From NCBI RefSeq assembly GCF_040939455.1, contig NC_134109.1:30645501-30709500 (forward strand): 64,000 nucleotides of DNA, read 5' to 3'. The position numbers and the translations under genes were made by a program. Of this stretch, positions 1 through 26,663 are shown piece by piece. Within the stretch, counting starts at the first letter, position 1. Each line of letters starts with the position of its first letter. This DNA is from Microcebus murinus (Eukaryota > Chordata > Mammalia > Primates > Cheirogaleidae). Under the pieces are notes generated by a model. It made no database searches. It worked only from the letters and a program-made list of their open reading frames with translations, and had not been told where the DNA came from.

Positions 1-149
1 AGGTCCTGTGCTAGCTCCTGATGAGTAAGACACAGTCTCAGTTCTCTAAAAACTCATAATTTAATGGAACACATTTGTACTTTTGAGTCATATGATAAAA
101 TTATATGAAAATTGCTATTAGAACATAGGGAAAGAAGCCCCCACCACTA

Positions 150-300
150 TCATAATGAAAATGTATTGGGTTATTACAATGTGCTAAAGATTTTACGTAT
201 ATAATATAATATGTAAATACTATTATTGATCCCCATTTTATAAGTGAGGAAACTAAGGTATGAGGAGATTAACTTGTCTGAAGTTCCATAAATTGCTGGT
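150..300 (-). repeat. MIR-type SINE fragment, antisense
   Basis: Contains the diagnostic antisense MIR core: a run reading CCCCATTTTATAAGTGAGGA followed by aactaaggta and a GATTAACTTG segment. Diverged, so ancient. It lies in MED6 intron 1. Confidence 0.6.
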
Positions 301-748
301 GTGCTTTTCCTTGTGGCATCTTGCTATGTGGTGGGTAATTGTGGTCAGAGAAGTGGGAATCTAATGGAGCTGGATTGTGAAACGCCATAATAAGGGATTT
401 GGACCTTAATCTTCTAGACAATAAGTGTGCACTGCCATTGTTTAAGTAAGAAGTGATATAATTAGATTTGTATTTTGCAAGTGTAGCGTTATTAAGGCTG
501 AATAGGATTGGGAGAAGACCTGGAGGCAGAGAGCCCCATAAGGAGGCTGCTGCCCAAGTGGCACTTGAGAAAAGATTAAATAAGGTGGTGGCAACAGGAA
601 TGGAGAAGAGGAAATGTATTTGATAAAACCACATCCTTTCTAGGACAGCACTCATTGTTCTACAGGTAGTCTCCAAATTTGTAGTGTGACGTCTGGCTTC
701 TCTCATAAGTTTTTAATATCTGTCTTTAGTGGATATTTTCATTTTGAG
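301..748. other. MED6 intron 1, no recognised element
   Basis: Ordinary intronic DNA. The 145-codon minus-strand open frame here has no recognisable domain and no support. Confidence 0.5.
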
Positions 749-985
749 TTAGCATAGTGTAGAGGAGTGTGGTCTGTAGAGCTGGGCTACCTGGATTCAA
801 ATCTCAGCTCTGCCATTTAGTATCCTGTGACCTTGGACAAGTTACTTAACCTTCCCATGCCTCAGATTCTTCATCTGTAAAATAGTGATAATAATAATGC
901 CAACCTTTCTGAGATATTCTGTGAAGTGGTTAGAACAATGCCAGACACAAAGTCAGTGTTCAAAAGTGTCAAATAATATTATTTC
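749..985 (+). repeat. MIR SINE, sense
   Basis: Near-complete MIR: a tRNA-like start, then GATTCAAATCTCAGCTCTGC, the CTGTGACCTTGGACAAGTTA core and CTTCATCTGTAAAATAGTGA, ending near the AGAACAATGCCAGACAC segment. Confidence 0.9.
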
Positions 986-2394
986 CATTTGCATTGGTTT
1001 CACATATCATACGTGTCTCACTTTTCATCTTTAGGCTAGTTTACTGGATGAGGAAAATATGATAAATTGAACTGCTGATAAAAAAATTTGTAATAATGGA
1101 AACAGCTTGGTGAAGAAAATTATAGGGAGAATTTACTGAACAGCCACTTGGAGTAGATGACATTTATGATTCCTTCTAAGAATCTGATTCCATTTTTACT
1201 CTTAATCTGTACAAGCCAAATTTATTATCATTACTTCCCTAAATGAATTGTTGTTTCCTAAGTTCTCTTAATTTGTAGCTGGTCATTCAAGAAATTGTTT
1301 TGTTTTGTTTCCTAAAAATATCTCATGTCCTTTTCTTGCTATGCATTGCCATTTCTTTCCACCAGATCCATATCACTTCATGCCCATATCTATTAACTCT
1401 CCATAGTTGTTGGTAGGTAGGATTTATGATTATATATTTATTTGTTCCTATAACCTATCTGTGCTGAAATAATCTATAATATTGTGACACTATTATCAAG
1501 AACTGATTGTGACACCACATAGCCATAATTTCCATGTGAAAAACAAACCAAAATTGTCCTTCTAGGAATGTTTTTATATAATAATTTCTAAGGAAATAAA
1601 AAATAAATGTATAAGTAGTTTTGTTATAAATAAAACTTGGTTAATAATTGGGCTGTAGTATTTAAAGCCAAAATGATTATTGTCTTTAGTTGCTTTTCAT
1701 TACAAAGACTGTCGTCTTCTGAAAATGTTATTTCCTGGCCTATTGTATATTTGATTGTTGCACCATCCAGTTATGATGAACCATCTAAATGGTCTGTACT
1801 AATTATTTGGTTATTAACATACTTTACCTATTTGTCTCCTTTATTTTATAACACACAAAGTACATTTTACCTTTATGTAATTAGTTTTTCTCAATTTGAC
1901 TCATTTTACTCACTGCTTGTCACTTTCGATTAGGTTTGACTTTGAGGATGCTAGAAATAATCACAGTATAGGAGAGATTGAAGTTTTTCAACCAGTATTG
2001 TATAAACATTTTGATGTTCATGGCTTGTATCTAGTGGTGTTTAGTACAGTGAGTGGTATGAAACATCATCACAGCCAATAACCAATAAAAGGTAATTTAT
2101 TAAAGGTATCCAGCTCTATTTACCATGTCTTTTTTAAATTTAAGATTCTACTCTAAAATATGAAACAATGTGGCTGTATTTAAGGAGATTCTATTTCCTA
2201 TCTGCTCCTTAATTTTTACAGCATTATCATCTTATCTACAATAATAGCTTCCTAACTTACTTCTGTATCTCTGATTGAGAGATCTCAAATTGGTGGCTGT
2301 GCCTGTGTTTTCTTTGGCATATTATTATACTGTTTTATCATTGCTTTCTTGAATACTTATCTCGTATGTTATACCATGAAAATATGTAGGTTAG
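986..2394. other. MED6 intron 1, AT-rich, no clear element
   Basis: About 1.4 kb of AT-rich intron. I see no exon, RNA gene or confidently classifiable transposon. Short open frames at 1637-2081 are not supported. Confidence 0.5.
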
Positions 2395-2459
2395 TATCCA
2401 TGTTGTCATTGTATTCATAGTGCCTACTACATTAGATACATAATAAATGTTTGTTGGAT
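2395..2459 (+). repeat. MIR/L2-type 3' end fragment
   Basis: The stretch with AGTGCCTACTAC and AATAAATGTTTGTTGGATG is the usual 3' terminus of CORE-SINE/L2 repeats. It sits about 50 bases before MED6 exon 2. Confidence 0.5.
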
Positions 2460-2512
2460 GGGATTCTTTCCTTTTTTTCCTAATCCTTTATCATTTTGTT
2501 TCTTTCCTATAG

Positions 2513-16686
<14,174 letters not shown>

Positions 16687-16938
16687 ATATTGGACAAAAG
16701 AGAAGCCTGCAAGACTCCTCACCGTCGGCTATTGTACTTTAGTACTCTGGTAGGCTCTTGAGCTTTAAAGTACTTTGTCATAACCCTCTCATTTGTATGA
16801 AATGTGCTTGTTCTTTAAGAAATGGTATTATTCCCATCATGCTTTTTATGTCACTATTTCTTCTGTATCTTGTGTAACCTTTCCTTGGACTTGAGCAGCT
16901 ACCTACTCATGTGTACTGGTATATATGTTTAAAAACAA

Positions 16939-16944
16939 AATAAA
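16939..16944 (+). terminator. MED6: MED6 poly(A) signal
   Basis: Canonical AATAAA 253 bases past the MED6 stop codon, followed by a T/G-rich stretch. The 3' end is expected near 16960-16970. Confidence 0.85.
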
Positions 16945-16999
16945 GACATTTGTACATATTGCTTCATCATGACTTTTTCACCCTCATTGCTTTCTCTGA

Positions 17000-17580
17000 A
17001 ATTTTTCACATGCACTTTGAGGACAAAAAGATTAATATTAAAGTAATAACTGAGAATATTTCCTTTCAACAGTTACATGCCTCAATATTAAAATAGTTAC
17101 TCACATTTTGGAAGAGGAAGAAAAAGAAAAACCTCACTCACCAATACCAATATCCTATAAATACCATAACAGTGTTGTGAATTTTCTTAGTCTTTTTCTA
17201 TTTTTAGATACTTTTAAAACCATAGTTTGTAATTATTCTGTTCACACAATTTTACTGTATTATATTGCTATATCTGTTGTAAGCTTTTTCCAATGTTTTT
17301 AAAGACCGTGTATTTTAGTGACTGAATAATTCCTGTGATTATATCTTAGTTTTTTGAATTCTTGCTGTATTTTATATGGATTTTTCCCAATTTGCATTAT
17401 TTTTAAAATGGCTACAGTGATTACATTTGTATATAATGCTTTTTCAATATTTAGTATTTATTTCCTTAGGATAGAGTTCCAGAAATAGAATCACTAGAGT
17501 CTCTACATTTTTATTTTTCTTAGTCCATATTGCCAAGTTGTTTTTCTTAAAAAGGTTTGGACTGGTTATCACTCAGACAG
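17000..17580 (-). repeat. Ancient L1-type fragment, antisense (tentative)
   Basis: The part reading TCCTTAGGATAGAGTTCCAG then AAATAGAATCAC resembles the 3' part of very old L1 elements. Heavily diverged. Confidence 0.35.
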
Positions 17581-18674
17581 CAAAGTATGAAAGTACGTAC
17601 CAGGTTTTCTGGAATTGTTACCACTAAGTGTTGTTATTTATATTTTTAGTGCTAAATAAGTAGCAAAAGTAGTGTTTTGTTATTTAAAGTAGAAAAGATT
17701 TCTCTGTAGCATGCAAAGCTGTTTGATAGCATTTTATCCACAGTAGAACTTTCAAATTAGAGTCGATACTCTCAAACCCTGTTGCTGCTTATCAATTAAA
17801 TTTATGTGATTTCTAAATTCTTTTTGCCATTTTAACAATGTTCACAGCATCTTCACCAGGAGTCAATTCAGTCTTAAGCAACCAATTTCTTTGATCATCT
17901 GTAAGAAACAACTTCTCATCCATCCAAGTGATATGAGATTTCAACAATTCAGTCACATATTCAGGCTATACTTTTTTTTTTTTACTAAAAATTTTTATTT
18001 TTAATTATTATGAGTACATAATAGTTGTATATATTTATGGGGTACATGTGATTTTTTGATACAGGCATATAATGTATAATCATCAAATCAGGGTAATTGG
18101 GGTATCCATCACCTCAAGCATTTATCATTTTTTTGTATTAGGAACATTACAATTCTACTCTTTTATTTATTTTAAAGTATACCCTAACTTATTGTTGATT
18201 ATAGTGATTTTGTTGAGCTATCAGATATTGTTCATTCTATCCATTAACCATCCTCATTTTATCTCTCCCACCCCACTATTCTTCACAGCCTCTGATAACT
18301 GTCTTTCTACTGTCCATCTCCATAAGATCAATTGTTTTAATTTTGAGCTCTCATGTATGAGTGAGAACGTGTGAAATTTGCCTTTCTGTGCTTGGCTTAT
18401 TTCACTTAACATAATGTTCTCCAGTTCCATTCATGTTCTTGCAAATTACAGGATTTCATTCTTTTTTATGGCTAAATAATATTCCACTGTATATATGTAT
18501 CATATTTACTTTATTGATTCATCTGTTGATGGATGCTTAGGTTGCTTCCAAATCTTGGCTATTGTGCAGTAAACACAAGAATGCAGATACCTTTTAGATA
18601 CACTGATTTTCTTTCTGTTGGATATATACCAACAGTCGGAAGTGCAGAAGAATGAAATGCAGTGGGATTGCTGG

Positions 18675-19377
18675 TAAAGGGTGGCCTTGCTGAAACAACA
18701 GGAAAATATCTAATTCTACAATTTCCTAATGATAGCTAAAGATCAATCCTATGGACTCCCTCTCTGTTCTCTCTCCCTGCCCTCTTGCTCTTTCTCTCCC
18801 TACCTGGCAGGTATGTTGCAGAGTCTGTTTTCACAAACATCTGAAAAGAGCTGAAAGACAGAAAGGAAATATAAATCTTTCTCTTTATATTCTCCAGAAA
18901 CTGCTTTTAGAATTTGTTTCATAGTCTTAAGGTGTTCCTGAAAAGCTCCTGTATGGACAGCAGAGGGGCAAACTCCAGGCCTTAGTTTCCTGCCCAAAAC
19001 TATATCTCAGGGGCAAAATCACATCCCCTGCAATAAACCTGACTACATTTCAGAGATAACCAAATCTTTAGGAGGAGAGAAAACGAGAAAGAGGGAGAAT
19101 CTGATGTCTCTCAGCTGCCGCTAATTATTCCACTGACAACAATCACTATTTTTCTTCCTTTCTCTTTGTCCCCATAAAATCAGCAAGCCACTTGGCCTCA
19201 CCGCTGGCACCCCTTTCTCTTTCTTTGGGATGCCATGTCCTTCTGCTCTCTTCCACCCCTCCCCCAACCCAAGAAGATAAAATAAACTTTTTTTAAAAAC
19301 TTTTATATCTTAATCTCTGCGTGAGAAATCTTTCTCTACCTGCACCATAAGCACCTACTAGGCTTTCTACCCTAACA
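18675..19377 (+). mobile_element. Solo ERV LTR, 703 bp, inserted in L1, 5-bp target duplication GCTGG
   Basis: The L1 context is cleanly split, with GCTGG at 18670-18674 and repeated at 19378-19382. Inside, + strand promoter and 3'-end signals are in LTR order: CCCCATAAAATCAG (about 19171) and AATAAAC (about 19280), followed by a GTGAGAAATCTTTCTC region. It ends ..CTAACA; the start TA (not TG) may be a mutated terminus. Class I is likely from the 5-bp-range duplication; family not identified. Confidence 0.75.
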
Positions 19378-19539
19378 GCTGGGTCATGTGGTAGTTCCAT
19401 TGTTAGTTTTTTGAAGGACCTCCATACTGTTCTCCAAGCATTCTTCTTTCTCCACATCCTCTCCAGCATTCGTTATTGCCTGTCTTTTGGATAAAAGCCA
19501 TTTTGACTGAGGTGAGATGATACCCCATTGTAGTTTTGA

Positions 19540-19873
19540 TTTTTTTTTTTTTTTTTGAGACAGAGTCTCACTTTGTTGCCCAGGCTAGAGTGAGTGCCAT
19601 GGCGTCAGCCTAGCTCACAGCAACCTCAATCTCCTGGGTTCAAGTGATATTTCTGCCTCAGCCTCCCAAGTAGCTGGGACCACAGGCATGCGCCACCATG
19701 CCCAGCTAATTTTTTCTATATATATTAGTTGGCCAATTAATTTATTTCTATTTATAGCAGAGACGGGGTCTCACTCTTACTCAGGCTGATTTTGAACTCC
19801 TGACCTCGAGCAATCTGCCCGCCTCGGCCTCCCAGAGAGCTAGGATTACAGGCGTGAGCCCCCGCGCCTGGCC
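19540..19873 (-). mobile_element. Strepsirrhine-type Alu, antisense
   Basis: T-run from 19540, body TTGAGACAGAGTCTCACTTT to CGCGCCTGGCC, with the TTGGCCAATTAATT linker. A TAGTTTTGA-like sequence occurs on both sides within the host L1. Confidence 0.93.
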
Positions 19874-20217
19874 GATTTTTAATTTTTTTTTAGTTTTGAC
19901 TTATATTTCTCTCATGACTAATGATGTTGAGCATTTTTTCATATACCTGTTGGCTTTTGAGAAATGTCTATTCAGATCTTTTGCCCATTTTTCATTGGAT
20001 TATTTGATTTTTTTTCTTATTGTTTGAGCTCCTTATATATTCTAGATTCCTTGTCAGATGGGTAGTTTGAAAATATTTTCTTCCATTCTGGGTTGTTGCT
20101 TCCCTTTGTTGATTGTTTCTTTTGCTGTGCAGAAGCTTTTTAGCTTGATATGATCCCATTTGTCCATTTTGTTTTGGTTGTCTGTGGTTAAAGTATTACT
20201 CAAGAAATCATTGCCCA

Positions 20218-20390
20218 GCCAGGGGTGGAAAACCTACAGCCTCAAGGCCACATGTGGCCCTCCAGATCCCCAAGTGTGGCCCCGTGACCAAATCCAAACT
20301 TCACAGAACAAATTCCTTTTATTAAAAGGATTGATGCCAATGTGTCTGAGCAAGTGGAAATAAATAAATAAATAAATAAAATAGAGACTC
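20218..20390. repeat. hAT-like MITE fragment plus (AAAT)n
   Basis: Starts CCAGGGGTGGAAAACCTACA then GGCCACATGTGGCCCTCCAG, the usual start of a CAGGGGTGG-class hAT repeat. It is followed by ATTCCTTTTATTAAAAGG and a short AAAT microsatellite. Confidence 0.5.
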
Positions 20391-20474
20391 CTGTCTGAAA
20401 TGCCATCATCCTAATAATAATCAGAAATATAGAGCTTTTAAAGGGTGGCCATTCAGCTTCAGGCCATTGCTGTT

Positions 20475-20580
20475 CAATAACTTGATTGAAGTATAATTGA
20501 CATAGAATAAACTGCATATATTTAATGAATGTAAATTTATGAGTTTGGATATATGCATATTCTTATGGTCAGATTGACCA
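20475..20580 (+). repeat. Ancient L1M-like fragment
   Basis: TTGAAGTATAATTGACATAG then AATAAACTGCATATATTTAA is the conserved motif of old L1 3' ends. Confidence 0.5.
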
Positions 20581-20584
20581 GTCT

Positions 20585-21812
20585 TTGGGACCTAGTGGTG
20601 GCAGTGTTGGGCTGAGCCTATCCTTGGGCTCCATGGTTGCATATGCTGACACCAGTGTTAGTAGGTTCACGAAGGCTGATTCTTGGGCCTTGAGGTGGTT
20701 TGCTTAGGTTCTGGGAATGACAGCAGTGGGCTGAGCAGGTGGGTGGATTCTCAAGCCCCTGGCATTTGGCATGGTGTGGATGATGGCAGTAGCAGAGGTA
20801 GACAACCCTCCAGGACCTAAGCAGTCCATGTTAGTGTTGGTAGTGGCTATAATGGTTGAGTGCATCAGTCTTGAGCCTCATAAGTAGCACGTGTGGGTGG
20901 GTGCCAGCTTGTGGTGGTAGTGGTAGGTTGACTGGGCCTGATTTCAGACTCTCGGGGGAGTACTCAGGTGTTACCTGTGTGGGACTGGGCTGAGTGATAT
21001 CCAGGCCCCTGGATATTGTGCTTGGGTACTTTGGGGGTGGAGCCTAGTCAGACAGACCTGCCCTTAGGCCCTTTGTTGGTGCATCCAGGTACTGGCTATG
21101 GTTGCAGGAGTGGGATAATCCCCAGGCTGCTGGTGGAGTGTTCAGGTGGGGGTGGGAGAAGATGCATTGCAGTCCTGCTACTGGGGAGGGCAGGGTTGCT
21201 TTTCTTAGGTACAGTCATAGGTAGGCAGCTAGAACACACAGGTTTTACTCATGCCCCAGCTCTGCAGCAGCCAGCAGTGGTGGTAGTTGCAGACAGTGGA
21301 ATTTGTCCTTAAGGAAGGATGGGGAGGCTGAATTGCTGTCATTCTGCTTTGGCCCTGATGGCAGGGCAGGATACAGTTCAGTGTGGTCTGTGCTATTACA
21401 ATGGTGCCATGCTACTGCTGGTTTTGACTGGGGGCTTGTTGGACCCGGTGTGAGCTCTCTCCCTCTCTCTCTGGAAGAGTGCCTTTGCATGGTTTCCAGG
21501 CAGCTCCCCACTTTATTCTGGGGGTCAAGGGCTCTCCTGTGACTAGGAGTGTAGGAATTCATGGGGGAATGTGGACTGCTGGGGTTCTCTTATTTACCTT
21601 TTACCTGCATTAGGGAGTTGCTCCAGATTCCTGGCCAAACAGGCTGCCTCATTTCCTTCTCCTTAGTGTTTTACCTCACTTCTTTGTTGAATTCCAGTGT
21701 TATACCTCTTAGATGTTCTATTTGAAGTGTGATTATATACAAACTATTTTGGGTTCTTCTCCATGGAAGAGGTGCATACCAGATGCATCTAGTCAGCCAT
21801 CTTGAAGCCCTT
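20585..21812 (-). mobile_element. L1 5'UTR, antisense
   Basis: G/T-rich, CpG-containing tract that ends TAGTCAGCCATCTTGAAGCC, the reverse complement of a typical L1 5' start. It may be the 5' end of the same L1 whose 3' half lies at 17960-20217, with an internal deletion. Open frames here are 5'UTR artefacts. Confidence 0.65.
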
Positions 21813-22900
21813 CTATTTTTTATTTCTTTTAAAAATACAGATCCGATCTCTTATCAATGTCGAACTGTTTACATTTTCTATTTCTTTTGTCACTTCTTTT
21901 CATTGTGTTTTTCAAGAAGTTTGCCTATGTTTAAATTTTCAAATGTATTGGTATAAAGTTATTTATAATATGTTATATTATGCTTCTTTTATGTCTATAG
22001 GAATTGATGCTTGTAATTTGTGTTTTATCAGTTTAGCTCTTCAACAGTATTACTAGGTGTTTGTCAATTCTGTTTTTTTTTAAAGTAACCAGTTTTTGTC
22101 TTTGATGATTTTCTTTCTAAAATTTTTAAATGTCATTATTTTGTTCTCTCATCTTTATTTTTCTTTTATTCTACTGTTAAAACTTAATTACTTGTAATTT
22201 TCTACCTTCTTGGGACTATATTTCAGATAGAATATTTTCAGTTTTTCTCTTTTTCTAATATATACACTGAAAGCCAGAAAATTCAAAGCATCATGTTAGC
22301 TACATTCCACACTTTAATCTATTATATTGTCATTAACAGTCCAAGATATTTTCAATTATACATCATGATCATATTTGGATCATGGCTTATTTAGAGACTG
22401 TTGTTTAATTTTCAATCACATGAATACTGTCTTTTTTCTCTATGTAACATTTTCTTTAAAATTCTGAAATCATTAAGGAACATATACTGTCCAATATTTT
22501 TATAATTTCTTGAGACTTCCTTTATAACTATGTATATCACCTTTTTTGGTAAATATTTCATGTGCATTTGAACCTAATTTGTGCTGTAATTGGGTGGAAT
22601 GTTTCTATGTGTTAATTAGATTAATTAACATTGTTCGAATTTTCTATTTCCTTATTCATCTTTTTTGTCTTATAGTTCTCTATCAGTTACTGAAAGAACA
22701 ATGTTAATACCTGCAGTGGATTTTGTATTTTTTAAGTTCTCCTTTTACATTTCTCAAGATTTCCTTTATATATTTTGAAGCTATTTATTAAGTAGATACA
22801 AATTCCTGTTGAGTTTTATCATATCAAATATATTCTCTTTATATCTATAACCACTTAACTGCTGCTATTATTATGGTTTCTTCAAGGTTTTTTTTTTTTG
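21813..22900 (-). repeat. Ancient L1-type ORF2 fragment, antisense
   Basis: AT-rich stretch resembling 48985-49500 segment by segment (a TTTTTCAAGAA..TTG block, an AAATTTTCAAATGTATTGGT block, CTATAGGAATTG). Consistent with an old antisense L1. It ends in a T-rich tract at 22885-22912. Confidence 0.5.
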
Positions 22901-22912
22901 TTTTTTTTTTTT

Positions 22913-25900
22913 TGCCAAAATGAATTAGTAAAATATTGCAAATATTTTGGAGTAGAAGTTATTTCCTTGTACTTCAGACTTGGAACTTGTCCCCCCAGAG
23001 CATGTTGAGATCTGGTTCTGATTTTCATTTAGAGCCATAAATGGTGGTAGGAGTATGTCTTGAGGAGACTGGACATCCTCTTGCAGAGTAAGTTCCCCAG
23101 CTGAGGTCATTACAGGGTCTCAAGCTAGAGGTGGCTAGACTTCTCAGCCACCTTTTGGGCCCTTTTACTAGTAAGGGAGACTTGGGGATACTTGGGAGGA
23201 TCTAATCAGAAACATCCAAGTCCACCTGGAATTCCCCATTTCAAGTCCCAGTGTTTTTTCCTTCTCAATGTACTAACTTTTCCCACTAGAGTGTTGACAA
23301 ATGTATGTATTTAACTCACATTGTAATTCTGCAACCCCTACAGTTTTTTTGTTTGTTTGTTTTTATTTTTGATTTTTAGTTAGCTTGATCTTATGGCTAA
23401 AGCAGAGAGCAAAGGTTCTTTTAATTCCACTAGTGTAAGCTCTCAGTTTCAGCTGAGAATTTAGGGTCTTGAGCCTAATTGTGTAAATTGTGCATTATCA
23501 TTAAATGTAGCTATCCTACCCCTCAGTCCATGAGGTACGTTAGTCATCATCACATAGTCACTTTGTCCCTTTATGTACTTGTGTCAGTAGGGCACTTCAT
23601 CACAATCAATATTGAGTAGTAATTTAAATAATTGTGATGCCACTGCATGCCCATTCCCCATTGGATGGGAGTTCAGCAGTGTGTTTGAGGCCTGGACACG
23701 CCCAAACCAATCCCACATTCCCACTTTGTCTTTCTGTCTTGCTATCACTCCTGGTACCAAGTCCTGTGTCTGTTAAGATCCAGTCTGGGAAAGAGAAACC
23801 CACCAAAGAAAACTAAGGAAAACTTTGAAAAGGTATTAAAGGTCTGAAAGGACTAAAAAAGGGAACACTGAGGTACACAGAGGTAGGATTCCCATAAGAA
23901 GCTATTAATACATCCCTAAAAAAGGGGAAACAAAGGGAAGAGGTTGGGGTCATCAAAACCTAGATTCTTTTCTAATGGGCCTCATAGGTCTGGACCTGGA
24001 CTGTAGGGGACAGAGCATTCCTTGGTGCTGGTGATTTAGGATCTCAGGAAAGCGGTGTTGTGGAGCTCATAGCTGGACCTCTTAGAAAGTGATGCTGAGG
24101 TAGTGCTGGTACCTTAGGAACTTGGAAGAAGGTCCTCCAAAAGTTATGATTCAGGTTTCAGAGGAAGGATATCGCTCACTTGGGGCTGGTATCAAGGCTA
24201 TTTGTGGCATGACCTGATAGAGCTGGTAGTGTAACATCTCAGAAAGAGACACTGTCAGGCTGACATTGGTTGCCTAGGGGATTGGAAGATGGGCTTGTTT
24301 ATCTAGTTCTCAGACTTGTGAGGGAGGGAGCTTGTTCTGCTGGTACTGGTACCTTCGATGGGGCTTGATGGAGCTGGCTCTGGGAATGTGGTGTTAACCA
24401 AATATCACCACCAGAGCAAGGAAGCACTGCTGGGGCTAGGAAGAGAGTAACAGCAAGCAAACAGAAAGTAACAACTTATCCTCATTTTGCCTTTTAGTGT
24501 CCCTCTAGTGTCCAACTTGGTAAACTCTTTAGGAAGCCCACTCACAATGTAGAAAATAATATACAGAATGCTATTTCCAGCTTCACAGACCGAATATAGT
24601 TTTTTGGTTTAGAACTCAGTAAATAGTTGAGATAGTTAGCATAAGAACTGTTAGCACTATGCTTTTGTTAAATTCTTGGTGATAGTTAACAACAACAGAT
24701 ATGGATTCAGGTGAAGTCCTCTGATATTTTCCACTCTCTTGTGTTTCATTTACTTGGGGCCAACTAAATTGATATCATGACTCACTGTGGTTTGTGACAC
24801 AAATTTGGCAAATGCTGAAATAGGTCTAGACTGAGTTAATGGAAAGATATGATAGGGTTTTGAGGAATTTTTAAATTGCTACTGGAAATACAAGAGTTAA
24901 TGACTAACTCTAATGCAGAGGAAGATTCTCACAGTCGTTGAAGTCCTAGTAATATTAAAGGAAAGACCTTTGGAACACACCAGTTCACAAAATTAATGGG
25001 AATGCAGTGTTCCTTCAGGACTTGTCTTTATAGTAATGTAATGGCAACAAAGACTGGCTTGTCACAAAGATTCTTTGGAAAAAACTTTTGTATTATAGCC
25101 TCATCATATTTCTGACAATGCTTAATATAGGTTATTATGCTCTCCAAAGCCTTTTTCTTTCATAATCCTCTCCCAATTCACCCATTCCCATCTTAATATC
25201 CCAAACTCTGTGACACATACCAAGGATATTATGAAGAGAGACATGGAAAGGAAATCTGGCAATTGGGATTTCACCTCTTTCAGAGATAATTCCCTGAGAT
25301 ATTTCATCTAGTGATCTTGGTTTTCTCTGGTGGCATCTGGTAGCCACCCATTAGGTCTGGAAACCCACACAGGTGGGTACAGTTTCTCTTGACATAATGC
25401 CAAGGATATTGCTCATGCTGTATACTTCTGGTCCCATTTATGTCCGTATTTAGAATATTCAGGCCACCGGTATGTGTTAATGACATATGTCCAAATTTGT
25501 TTTAACTTTTTATTTCAAATATTAAGCAAATTATTAATGATTTTTAAGTGAAAGTTAGTAAATGACCAAAATTAACTTTTCCCTGACCCAAAGATTATGT
25601 TTTCAATAGTAATGTGGTTTTTAAAGTTCACTCTAATTGTGAACATCCAAACATCTTAATGAGCTGACTCTAGGCTTAAGCTACTAAGCTCAGTGTTCTT
25701 TGGAAAATTAAAATCTATAGATCCAAGTAGCTCCCCAGTCATGTGCAAAATAGATTTGAATCTATATTGACATGACCAAGATAAGCCTCTAATAATTGAG
25801 AACAGGATGCAGGTGGACTTTGTGGAGAGAAGGCTGCTGCCTCCATGCTGTGACTGGGGACAACTGGGCTGTGTGCCCTGCCCCCAAACAGCTGTCCCAC

Positions 25901-26400
25901 TCCCTGTTATGCCATCAGTATGCCTTCCTTCCCTTGAATGGTTAGGGCTTTTCTGCAGATAAGAATGCATTATAAAATAAAAATAGTATTGATTGGAGGA
26001 GGCCTTCCAATACTAATAAGCCCTTTAAGGAGGGCATTTTTTTTTTTTTACTGCTAAGTTAGAACTGGATGGGGTCTACATGAGATATCTGTGGATAGGA
26101 GAGAGGAAATGGAACAAACTGTGTGAATAAAGAAAAAATGGTGGGATTTGGATGGATTGTCCACATGTTTTATGAAGGTACAGGATGCCAGTAGGTTCTT
26201 GGGTGGAAGAGAAATTTGGATTATATGCCATGTCTTTTTAAAATGGAATTTTTTTTTTTTGCAATTTTACATATTTAAAGAATAGTATATAATGAATCTT
26301 TATGTATTGACCATCAAGGTTTGGCAGTTATCCACCTGAGTACAATCTTCATTTATTCCACTGGAATCCCCCTTCCCCCATATATATTGAGAGAATCCCA
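22913..26400. other. Intergenic region between MED6 and ADAM20, mostly unclassified
   Basis: About 3.5 kb without a supported gene. 23775-24480 is purine-rich, with many GGTGCTGG/GGTACCTTAGGA-like near-repeats, and may be a diverged LTR or other repeat. 24890-25490 may be decayed retroviral or LINE coding sequence with frequent stops. 26265-26400 resembles an old L1M fragment. None could be classified firmly. Confidence 0.4.
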
Positions 26401-26523
26401 TGCATTTTATTGCTTCAAATCAATCCTGGTGTGAGAATCAGTTTGCTTCACTTTCTTCTGTCTCTCTCCTTCCTATCCCACTCGCCCCATTCTAGCTCTT
26501 CTTATTTTCACTTTTTATTTTCA

Positions 26524-26663
26524 GCACTGCAGCTCTGTGGGCCAGCTCTGGCAGGACACAGATCCATAAGATCGGCCCTGCACCCTCAGCAGCTCAGAAG
26601 AAGGAGCCAGACCAGCAGTTCCTCACTCCTTGTCCTCTTGTGCTCTGGACAGATGGCTCCATA
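26524..26663 (+). promoter_or_regulatory. ADAM20: Likely 5'UTR splice acceptor and 5'UTR exon start of ADAM20
   Basis: A long pyrimidine-rich tract (about 26440-26520) ends in TTTTCAG at 26518-26524, an excellent 3' splice site. It leaves a 139-base leader before the chosen ATG. Single-coding-exon ADAM genes usually have a separate upstream non-coding exon. The use of this acceptor is inference. Confidence 0.5.

Larger units (their letters stand above)
17960..20217 (-). mobile_element. L1 LINE 3' half, antisense, interrupted by a solo LTR and an Alu
   Basis: T-run at about 17970, then the L1 3' region (ATTTATGGGGTACATGTGAT, CCATCACCTCAAGCATTTAT). ORF2 C-terminal sequence follows up to TTGCCCAG at about 20217. 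The L1 sequence GGGATTGCTGG/GTCATGTGG is split by the 703-bp LTR (18675-19377), and CCATTGTAGTTTTGAT is split by an Alu. No intact ORF. Confidence 0.85.

Noticed and set aside
1..2512. MED6 exon 1 or promoter within the window
   Set aside because: No GC-rich segment with a matching short N-terminal coding sequence and GT donor was found; the region is AT-rich intron.
26640..26663. ADAM20 start at the upstream in-frame GTG
   Set aside because: GTG is not a normal eukaryotic start. The ATG at 26664 gives a clean signal peptide and matches the family.
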